A DNA stretch of 16,891 bases from Bacteroidales bacterium (GTDB lineage: Bacteria; Bacteroidota; Bacteroidia; Bacteroidales; VadinHA17). The DNA lies in assembly GCA_017882245.1 (NCBI GenBank), contig JADGPV010000015.1, positions 1 to 16,891 of the forward strand, read 5' to 3'. The notes beneath the pieces are model-generated. The model was given only the letters and a program-made list of their open reading frames with translations. It searched no databases and was not told the origin of the DNA. The translations under genes and the position numbers were made by a program. Positions 6,545 to 13,221 of this stretch are shown in pieces; the stretch's first letter is position 1; every line of letters starts with the position of its first letter.

Positions 6545-7513
6545 TCAGCTTTTAAAAAGGATCCTTCTTCCCTGAGGGCACCCGGAACAGATATCCATGG
6601 AAGCACGGCTTCTGATTACATAATCCCTGAATGTCCTGTATTTTTCACCATGCCATATCCCGCTGAATGTCTGATCAGTGAGATTGCCCATTGAATGACC
6701 GGCAAATTTGTCAAAACAGCACGGTACAACATCCCCATCAGCTGTCACAACTGCAGAGGTCCACATCCTTAAACACCCTCTTGTCATTGAACTCACTGGT
6801 TTCCACTTACCCTCCGACTTAATATAGCGGGATCTCCCTGTGTCAGACGGCATCCAGTCTTCTGCTCTTTCAATGTCAAGAACCTGCATGCTCTTTATCC
6901 TGAAATCAGCATTTACAGATGCTGCAAATGCTGCCACTCCTTCTATTTCATGTTCATTGTACCTGCCAAGCAGCATCTGAAGTTCAATCCTGACCCTGGA
7001 ACCCCTGTTCTTAATAGTGTCAGCCAGACGGCGGATACCTTCAGTAACGCGTGCATGGTCACCGCCAGCACGGTATTTATTATATGTAACTTTTGTTGCT
7101 CCGTCATACGGAATAATAATTTTCTTCAGCGGTGAACCGGCAAGTATCCGGCAGTTTTCCTCACTAAGAAAATGCCCGTTTGTTGATATCACGGGGTTCA
7201 TTTTCCGAAATAGACTGACAATTACAAAGAATTCAGGATGCATCATGGGTTCACCCTGAAAATAGAGCCAGGCAGATAATGTCCTGCCGGAAAGCTCTCC
7301 GGCAATCTTCTCTGCAATCGTTGTATCAATAAAATCCTTGTCTCTTTTCAGGAGGCCGGCACCCGTAACACACTCAGGACATGAGAGATTGCATCTGCTG
7401 CTCAGCTCAATATTTATTGCCGGAGGTAATGGTGGGGTGACAGAAAAGCCGGCATATCTCTTCATCCCGTAAGAGAAAACAGAGTAAATTGCATTCAGAT
7501 GTGGAGCACTCAT
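6545..7513 (-). CDS. radical SAM/SPASM domain protein, substrate unknown
   Basis: 322 residues if translation starts at the ATG at 7511-7513. The frame stays open upstream to 7615, but that start would leave only 9 bp to the divergent gene and adds a 34-residue stretch unlike the family. The radical SAM 4Fe-4S motif CNLSCPEC has Cys41, Cys45 and Cys48, preceded by INIELSSR. FQGEPMMHPEF near 85-95 follows the second strand and is the SAM-contacting GE-type motif. A short SPASM-like C-terminus has Cys247, the CC pair 265-266 in DGDVVPCCFD, and CSGC (309, 312), so at least one auxiliary cluster is likely. No small precursor peptide or partner enzyme is visible nearby, so the substrate cannot be named. 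It converges on the protease gene with a 34-bp gap and no evident terminator. Confidence 0.85.
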   Translation of the reverse strand: MSAPHLNAIYSVFSYGMKRYAGFSVTPPLPPAINIELSSRCNLSCPECVTGAGLLKRDKDFIDTTIAEKIAGELSGRTLSAWLYFQGEPMMHPEFFVIVSLFRKMNPVISTNGHFLSEENCRILAGSPLKKIIIPYDGATKVTYNKYRAGGDHARVTEGIRRLADTIKNRGSRVRIELQMLLGRYNEHEIEGVAAFAASVNADFRIKSMQVLDIERAEDWMPSDTGRSRYIKSEGKWKPVSSMTRGCLRMWTSAVVTADGDVVPCCFDKFAGHSMGNLTDQTFSGIWHGEKYRTFRDYVIRSRASMDICSGCPQGRRILFKS

Positions 7514-7624
7514 GATTTTGACAAATGAACAATTTTTTTCTTCAATGTATAGGGTAGAGGACACATTTCCGGTCATTAGTATGTAAAGATGATCCGGATT
7601 TAAAAACCAACACATTAAAGAATC

Positions 7625-8923
7625 ATGAAAACAAGAATCTTTTTTTCAGTAATAGCTGCAACGCTCCTCTCCCTTATAACAGCAGGAGATCTGCTTGCAA
7701 CTGGACCTTCGGCCAGGCCGAAGAAAGAACAGCAACAGGTGACGGTCATCAGAGGAAAGGTGATCGATACCGAAACAGGCCTCCCGCTCGTTTTTGCGGG
7801 TGTAGCCGTACTGGGAAGCAATGTATCAACCGTTACAAACCTTGATGGTGAATTCATTCTTAAAGTCAGTGAGGCCGAAGCCGGAAAGGTAGAATTCTCC
7901 TTTATAGGGTATAAGAACAAGGTGATGGCTATTGAGGATATGAAAACCAACGGCCAGCGCAACATCATTGAACTTGAAACAGCAATGATCCCGATAAGAG
8001 AGATAATTGTCAAGCCAATGGTGCCTGAAGAGATCCTCGAACAGGTGATCTCGCGTTTTAATGAAAACTATACCTCGGTTCCAAATGAAATGACCGGCTT
8101 CTATCGCGAGACAATCAAGAAAAACCGCAGCTACATTTCTATCGGTGAAGCCGTAGTGGAAATATTCAAGGCGCCTTACCAGAATGATCTCAGATTTGAT
8201 GCCGTAAGGATCTACAAAGGAAGAAAGAGCAATGATGTCCAGAAGATGGACACCGTCCTCTTCAAGCTGCAGGGTGGCCCCACAACAACTCTTTATCTTG
8301 ACATAGTCAAGAATCCCGAGACCTTCCTCACCAGGGAAGCCCTCAACCAGTATGACTTCGAGCTGTCGAGCATAGTTGCCATAGATGACCGCACAAACTA
8401 TGTCATCAAATTCTTCCAGAAGCCTTCTATAACAACCCCGCTGTACCAGGGCACTCTGTACATAGACATTCAGACATACGCAATTGCAGAGGCAGAGTTT
8501 TCGTTTAACCTTGAAAACAAGGAACTGGCGGCATCCATGTTCATCAGGAAGAAACCCATCGGAATGAAGGTTACCCCTGAGATCACATCATATCTTGTAC
8601 GCTACCGCGAAGTGGATGGCAAATGGTATTTCGCCCACTCAAGGGCTGAGGTCAAATTCAAGGTTGACTGGAAGAAGAAACTATTCAACACCAACTATAC
8701 TACCATGTCAGAGCTGGCCATTACTGACCGCACCGAGGAAGACGTGGTCAAGTTCGCCTCAAAGGACAGGATCAAGCCTACAGACTTTTTCACTGAAGAA
8801 GTGTCAGCTTTCGCAGATCCTGCGTTCTGGGGTGATTATAACGTCATTGAGCCTGACCAGAGTATCGAGGCAGCCATAAGAAGACTGAGCAGGAAAGTCA
8901 AGTTCAGTGACAGGACCGAATAA
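7625..8923 (+). CDS. exported CarboxypepD_reg-like protein (first gene of ECF/FecR operon)
   Basis: 432-residue protein with an N-terminal signal sequence (about 1-25, MKTRIFFSVIAATLLSLITA). A CarboxypepD_reg-like Ig-fold domain follows (about 40-120; block VIRGKVIDTETGLPLVFAGVAV and TNLDGEF). After it comes a roughly 300-residue body without a family I can name. The body (134-426) is clearly paralogous to that of the last gene in the operon. Shared blocks are MTGFYRE, EAVVEIFKAPY, a Y-DFELSSIVAIDD-type stretch, GTLYIDIQTYAIAEAEF, YLVRYREVDGKWY and ELAITD. No beta-barrel TonB receptor domain is present. The gene starts 17 bp before the sigma factor. A periplasmic or outer-membrane-associated role is inferred from the signal peptide. 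It may be a signalling partner or a target of the sigma factor. Confidence 0.75.
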   Translation: MKTRIFFSVIAATLLSLITAGDLLATGPSARPKKEQQQVTVIRGKVIDTETGLPLVFAGVAVLGSNVSTVTNLDGEFILKVSEAEAGKVEFSFIGYKNKVMAIEDMKTNGQRNIIELETAMIPIREIIVKPMVPEEILEQVISRFNENYTSVPNEMTGFYRETIKKNRSYISIGEAVVEIFKAPYQNDLRFDAVRIYKGRKSNDVQKMDTVLFKLQGGPTTTLYLDIVKNPETFLTREALNQYDFELSSIVAIDDRTNYVIKFFQKPSITTPLYQGTLYIDIQTYAIAEAEFSFNLENKELAASMFIRKKPIGMKVTPEITSYLVRYREVDGKWYFAHSRAEVKFKVDWKKKLFNTNYTTMSELAITDRTEEDVVKFASKDRIKPTDFFTEEVSAFADPAFWGDYNVIEPDQSIEAAIRRLSRKVKFSDRTE

Positions 8924-8940
8924 ATAAGTATCATTACCGC

Positions 8941-9477
8941 ATGAACGGTGACAGTGAGATAATCAGGAGGATCAGACAGGGAGACAAGCAGGAGTTTGAA
9001 AAACTGTTCCGGTCCTCCTATGCTTCACTGGTCCGTTATGCGAAGACCATCCTCAGGGACCATGACACAGCAGAAGAAGTTGTCCAGGAACTCTTCTTCA
9101 GGCTGTGGCAGGACAGAGGCAACCTCAGGATTGAAAGTTCTTTGAACGGATATCTCTTCCGCTCCGTACATAACAGATCACTGCACTTTATTGAACATCA
9201 GAAAGTGGTTGACCGTCATGCCGGAGAGATTGCCGCCAGCGCTGAAGAGACAGTTGAGCCTGTCACCGAAGCAATATACTACAACGAATTACAGTCGAAG
9301 GTGGCAACAGTGCTTGAGAAGCTCCCCGAAAAATGCAGAGTAATATTCCGGATGAGCAGGTTCGAAGGATTAAAATACTATGAGATAGCCGTAAAACTTT
9401 CAGTATCGCTTAAGACCGTTGAATCAAATATGGGAAAGGCGCTTAAAGAATTCAGAAAAGCACTTGCAGAGCAATGA
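8941..9477 (+). CDS. ECF (FecI-like) RNA polymerase sigma-70 factor
   Basis: 178 residues with the two-domain ECF layout. Sigma region 2 covers about 8-78 (EFEKLFRSSYASLVRYA, DHDTAEEVVQELFFRLW, LNGYLFRSVHNRSL) and region 4 about 115-172 (LEKLPEKCRVIFRMSRFEGLKYYEIA, LSVSLKTVESNMGKALKEFR). This is the Bacteroidota FecI-like group, which usually controls outer-membrane uptake or surface genes. The stop codon overlaps the start of the FecR gene (ATGA at 9474-9477), so translation of sigma and anti-sigma is probably coupled. Activity should be held by the adjacent FecR protein and released by a periplasmic signal. Confidence 0.95.
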   Translation: MNGDSEIIRRIRQGDKQEFEKLFRSSYASLVRYAKTILRDHDTAEEVVQELFFRLWQDRGNLRIESSLNGYLFRSVHNRSLHFIEHQKVVDRHAGEIAASAEETVEPVTEAIYYNELQSKVATVLEKLPEKCRVIFRMSRFEGLKYYEIAVKLSVSLKTVESNMGKALKEFRKALAEQ

Positions 9478-10460
9478 AAAAGAATAAAAAAATAGAAGAA
9501 ATGACCGACCAGGAGTGGGCTGATGCAGCTGCATGGCTTTCAGGCGAAAAGACATCCGGTGATGATGCTGCACGCATCCTGTTAAGTGAAGATACAGAGA
9601 TAATGAAAAAATGGAATGATCTGAAAAACACAGCTAATGATATTGACGTCGATAAAGCATGGAATAAACTCAACAGCAGGATCGAAGATGAAAAACCTGT
9701 TATTCCGATAAGCAGACCATCATTTATACCGGTGTTCATCAGGATAGCGGCCATGGTTATAATAGTTGCAGGCCTTGGCTGGCTACTGTTTGAAGTTGTA
9801 TCACCGGAAAAAGTGACTGTGGCTTCTGCATTGGATGAGAAAAACATAGAGGTGCTTCTGAAAGATGGAAGTAAAATTTATCTCAACAGGAACAGCCGGC
9901 TGATCTATCCGGAAACCTTCGGAAACAATAACCGCAAAGTAACACTGAAGGGCGAAGCCTATTTCGACATTGCCCCCGATAAATCAAGGCCTTTCATAAT
10001 TGATGCAGGGAACGCCAGGGTGAGAGTTCTCGGGACTTCATTCAATGTGATCACGGATAACGGTAACGACGAAGTGGAGGTATTTGTGACAACAGGAACA
10101 GTCATGCTGACTAGCAATGACGGCTCGCAGAGCCTGACACTTGAACCGGGTTATGTCGGGAAGCTTTCAGATTCAAACACTTCTCGTGCCCTTAACACCG
10201 ACACAAATTACCTCTCGTGGAATACTGACATGCTCAGGTACAATGGCGAGAGACTGGGGGTGGTATTTGCCGATCTGAAACGCTCATACAATATTGATAT
10301 CGTGGCTGCTGATCCGTCAATTAATGACTACAGGATAACAACCACATTCGAGTTTAAGGATCTCCCCAAGGATACCATTATTAATATTATTTGCACTACC
10401 TTTAACCTTCATTCTGTCATGGAAGGCGGAACTTACAGCCTTCTGCCGGGACAGGAGTGA
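9474..10460 (+). CDS. FecR-family anti-sigma factor
   Basis: 328-residue single-pass inner membrane protein. A cytoplasmic N-terminal segment (1-85) includes DQEWADAAAWLSGE, the part expected to bind the sigma factor. One transmembrane helix lies at about 86-109 (FIPVFIRIAAMVIIVAGLGWLLF). The periplasmic FecR domain spans about 118-215, with LLKDGSKIYLNRNSRLIYPETF, RKVTLKGEAYFDIAPDKSRPF and VRVLGTSFNV. The C-terminal DUF4974-type domain (about 255-326) is STN-like: SYNIDIVA...YRITTTFEFKDLPKDTIINIICTTF. In the Fec paradigm this C-terminus docks with the STN domain of an outer-membrane receptor. Here the only STN protein nearby is the gene starting 9 bp downstream, which has no receptor barrel. 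Confidence 0.95.
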   Translation: MKKNKKIEEMTDQEWADAAAWLSGEKTSGDDAARILLSEDTEIMKKWNDLKNTANDIDVDKAWNKLNSRIEDEKPVIPISRPSFIPVFIRIAAMVIIVAGLGWLLFEVVSPEKVTVASALDEKNIEVLLKDGSKIYLNRNSRLIYPETFGNNNRKVTLKGEAYFDIAPDKSRPFIIDAGNARVRVLGTSFNVITDNGNDEVEVFVTTGTVMLTSNDGSQSLTLEPGYVGKLSDSNTSRALNTDTNYLSWNTDMLRYNGERLGVVFADLKRSYNIDIVAADPSINDYRITTTFEFKDLPKDTIINIICTTFNLHSVMEGGTYSLLPGQE

Positions 10461-10469
10461 TGAGATCTG

Positions 10470-12017
10470 ATGTGGTCGACATGTACTGAGAAAAGGATAT
10501 TGATCCTGCTCGCCGGCCTGCTCTTCTTCACTGTGCAGCTTTATCCTCAGGAGAATATCCTTGAAAGACAGGTGAAGCTGCCGGGCAGCAGTATCAGGGT
10601 TGCCAGAGCACTCAGTGAGGTAAGCAGGCTGACAGGTTATTTCTTTACATATGACACAAAGATCATCAATGAGGACAGGGTCTTTACTCTTCCTCATGCC
10701 GAAATACCGATCAGCGAACTTCTTGACTCGGTTACCGGTGATCCCGGCATCAGGTATTCAGTCATCGGCAAACATATTATCCTTTACCGTGACCTGACCA
10801 CTTCCCCCATCCCTCCAGTATCTGATTCCACCTCAAACCGGCAACAGTTCATCCTTGCCGGCAAGGTTACTGATGCCGAGACATCGGAACCACTGGCTTA
10901 TGCTACCATAGGTATCAGTCACCGCGGCAGGGGCACTGTGACAAACAACAACGGCGATTTCATTCTGAAAATTACTGATGAGTGCCTGAATGACACCCTG
11001 TCTGTCTCCTACGTTGGTTATATGAATCGCCAGATCCCTGTAAGAAGCCTCCCGGGAAATGTAATGACAATAAGCATGGAGAGGGACTTTATTCCCATTC
11101 CGGAGATAATTATAAGAGTACAGGATCCCGAACTTATCATCAGAAAAACAATTTCTTCCATAGCTTCGAACTATGGTACTACCCCGGCACTTCTGACCGG
11201 CTTCTACCGCGAAGGCGTATACAGGAAGAAAGAACCACAGATATACTCAGAGGCAGTGGTGCAGATCTACAAGAGCCCCTACGCCAGGTCTCTGCAAAAT
11301 GACCAGGTAAAAGTGATACGGAGCCGGAATATCGAAAACCTCGAAGCGGAAGACACCCTGGCAGTAAGGCTTAAGGCAGGACTGAGCTCCACCCTGACGC
11401 TTGATGGCATGAGGAACATGTTCGATTTCATGGACCCTCAGTTTTTCAATTCCTATGATTACCACCTGACAGATATTGTTACCATTGACGGAGAGACAGC
11501 CTTTGTCATTTCATTCAAACAGAAGGAATGGGTTACAGAACCTCTGATGAAGGGGGAGGTGTATATCAATGTCGATAACTATGGCGTAATGTTGGCCGAA
11601 TTTGAGATTAATCCGCAGTATGTGGCCCAGACCGGAGAATCTTATATAAGCAGACTTCCGCATGATTACACAATGAAGCCGGAGTATGTAAGATACCGCA
11701 CACGTTACCGCTGTGTTGATGGAAGATACTACCTGTCACATGTAAGGGGTGATCTTGGGTTCCTTGCAAAGGGACGGAAGAAAGTCTTCAGCAGCCATTT
11801 CAATATCTTCTTTGAGCTGGCCATTACTGATTACAGGACCGGAGATGTTGCTCGTTTTGAACACGAGGAGCTTGCTCCGGTACATTCAATTTTCTCAAAG
11901 ACCATAACCGGCTATGATGCCGATTTCTGGAAAAGCTTTGATTTCCTCAAGCCGGAAGATGACCTGATGGAGGCTCTTGAAAAGCTAAAGGTGAAGCTGG
12001 GCGAATTCAGCGATTGA
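10470..12017 (+). CDS. exported STN plus CarboxypepD_reg-like protein (receptor-position gene lacking a TonB barrel)
   Basis: 515 residues. The signal peptide covers about 1-27 (hydrophobic ILILLAGLLFFTVQLYP). An STN secretin/TonB short N-terminal domain covers about 37-106 (IRVARALSEVSRLTGYFFTY, HAEIPISELLDSVTGD, YSVIGKHIILYR). A CarboxypepD_reg-like domain follows at about 127-205 (AGKVTDAETSEPLAYATIGI, TNNNGDFIL). The 300-residue body (217-510) is paralogous to that of the operon's first gene. The plug and 22-strand barrel of TonB-dependent receptors are absent; the whole remainder is the paralogous body. It starts 9 bp after the FecR stop and is probably translated from the same mRNA. I infer that its STN domain is the partner of the FecR C-terminus. 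How it would sense a signal without a barrel is unknown. Its 3' end lies 5 bp from the convergent OmpA gene. Confidence 0.82.
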   Translation: MWSTCTEKRILILLAGLLFFTVQLYPQENILERQVKLPGSSIRVARALSEVSRLTGYFFTYDTKIINEDRVFTLPHAEIPISELLDSVTGDPGIRYSVIGKHIILYRDLTTSPIPPVSDSTSNRQQFILAGKVTDAETSEPLAYATIGISHRGRGTVTNNNGDFILKITDECLNDTLSVSYVGYMNRQIPVRSLPGNVMTISMERDFIPIPEIIIRVQDPELIIRKTISSIASNYGTTPALLTGFYREGVYRKKEPQIYSEAVVQIYKSPYARSLQNDQVKVIRSRNIENLEAEDTLAVRLKAGLSSTLTLDGMRNMFDFMDPQFFNSYDYHLTDIVTIDGETAFVISFKQKEWVTEPLMKGEVYINVDNYGVMLAEFEINPQYVAQTGESYISRLPHDYTMKPEYVRYRTRYRCVDGRYYLSHVRGDLGFLAKGRKKVFSSHFNIFFELAITDYRTGDVARFEHEELAPVHSIFSKTITGYDADFWKSFDFLKPEDDLMEALEKLKVKLGEFSD

Positions 12018-12022
12018 AAAGG

Positions 12023-13039
12023 CTACTTATAGCTCTCCAGGATACTGTAGAGCGCTGTGAGATCGGGAGTTAGTATGATCTCCGTCCTTCTGTTCTTCTG
12101 TCGTGCGTCAACAGTCTTCCTGGCATCAACAGGCATATATTCACTGCGGCCTGAGGCTACCAGGCGTTTGGGATTGATATTTGTGTCCTGGGTAAGCACC
12201 CTTACAACCGTTGTAGCCCTTTTCACACTCAGATCCCAGTTGTCGACGAGCTGCTGGCCCGAGGCAGCCCGATATGGAACATCGTCTGTATGGCCTTCGA
12301 TATTGATGGAAATATCCGGATTTTTTTCAAGCAGAGCTCCCAGCTTACGCAATGCGGCCCGTCCGTTGGCATCAATCTCGTAGCTTCCTGTCTTGAAGAG
12401 AAGCTTTTCATCCATCGACACATACACCTGTCCGTTCTTCATGGTCACTGAGAGGCCATTATCCTCAAAACCGTACAGCGCCTCTGACACTTTGGCTTTC
12501 AGCTCCCTGACAGCTTTCTGCTGTGCATCAAGCATCTTCTCCAGCTCTGTCAGACGGGCGTTACGCCTCTCAAGCTCATATGTAAGCTCTTCGAGTGATG
12601 CCTTTTTGGTGTCAAGATTCATCTCGAGGTCACGCATCAGTTCTTCCTTCTTCTGAAGATCAGACTGTGCTGTTCTAAGCTCTGCCAGAAGACGTTGTGT
12701 CTCCTGCGCCTTTCCGCTGACAAGCTCCTCCTGGGCTCTCTGCAGGTCTGCATAACGTGTTGTCAGTCTTTCAAGCTCATCCTTTGACTGTGTGAGCTCA
12801 GTCTTAGCCTTGCTGATATCCGCGGTCAGCTTATCCGTATCCTCTGTGAGCTGTTTTGATTTGGTTGTAAGCTCCCTGTTCGACATTGATAACCATAGGT
12901 TTTCTGCTTTGAGCGAATCACGCTCAATAAGAAGCATGTTGGATTTGTCACTGAGGGAATTATATTTCTTTCCCGTAACGCATGAGCCCATGACTAACGC
13001 TATAAGAAGCACCGGCAAGATTGATTTTTGTGATACCAT
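12023..13039 (-). CDS. OmpA-family lipoprotein with long coiled coil
   Basis: 338 residues. The N-terminus MVSQKSILPVLLIALVMGSC is a lipoprotein signal with lipobox ending at Cys20. Residues about 25-188 are a continuous charged heptad-type coiled coil (Glu/Lys/Leu-rich, few prolines). The C-terminal OmpA/MotB peptidoglycan-binding domain spans about 197-328. It includes LFKTGSYEIDANGRAAL, INIEGHTDDVPY (246-256) and GRSEYMPVD...RQKNRRTEIIL, with the aspartate and arginine expected to hold diaminopimelate. The protein should be anchored in a membrane by lipid and bind the cell wall, perhaps bridging the two. A role in envelope integrity or gliding/secretion scaffolds is possible but not shown. 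It is transcribed convergently with the ECF operon and divergently from dxs. Confidence 0.9.
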   Translation of the reverse strand: MVSQKSILPVLLIALVMGSCVTGKKYNSLSDKSNMLLIERDSLKAENLWLSMSNRELTTKSKQLTEDTDKLTADISKAKTELTQSKDELERLTTRYADLQRAQEELVSGKAQETQRLLAELRTAQSDLQKKEELMRDLEMNLDTKKASLEELTYELERRNARLTELEKMLDAQQKAVRELKAKVSEALYGFEDNGLSVTMKNGQVYVSMDEKLLFKTGSYEIDANGRAALRKLGALLEKNPDISINIEGHTDDVPYRAASGQQLVDNWDLSVKRATTVVRVLTQDTNINPKRLVASGRSEYMPVDARKTVDARQKNRRTEIILTPDLTALYSILESYK

Positions 13040-13154
13040 GACTGACTTTTTTTGACTTTACCTCTGCCGCGAATTAAACAATAAAAGGTAAAACCTGTTG
13101 TTAATAGTTGAATGATTAATTAACAAAAACAATTATTTACCACCACTGCCAGGA

Positions 13155-13195
13155 ACTCATATCTGAACACAAAAATCAAAATATGAGTATCTTTG
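13155..13195 (+). promoter_or_regulatory. dxs promoter with overlapping inverted repeat
   Basis: TATCTTTG at 13188-13195 is a perfect TAnnTTTG -7 box, 26 bp before the dxs ATG. No strong TTG -33 box was found at standard spacing. An 8-bp inverted repeat, ACTCATAT at 13155-13162 and ATATGAGT at 13181-13188, spans the region between the expected -33 and -7 elements and touches the -7 box, so it could be an operator. Confidence 0.5.
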
Positions 13196-13221
13196 CGCGG
13201 TCAGTTATGACCCATTTTTAA

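Noticed and set aside
7514..7615. 34-residue N-terminal extension of the radical SAM gene starting at 7615
   Set aside because: It would leave 9 bp between divergent genes and does not look like the family N-terminus; the ATG at 7511-7513 is a better start.
8595..8879. 94-residue + strand frame inside the first operon gene
   Set aside because: It is an out-of-frame shadow of a protein with a clear paralogue downstream.
12393..12656. Serine-rich + strand frame
   Set aside because: It is the reverse strand of the Glu/Lys/Leu-rich coiled coil of the OmpA lipoprotein, which produces long open serine-rich frames by composition.
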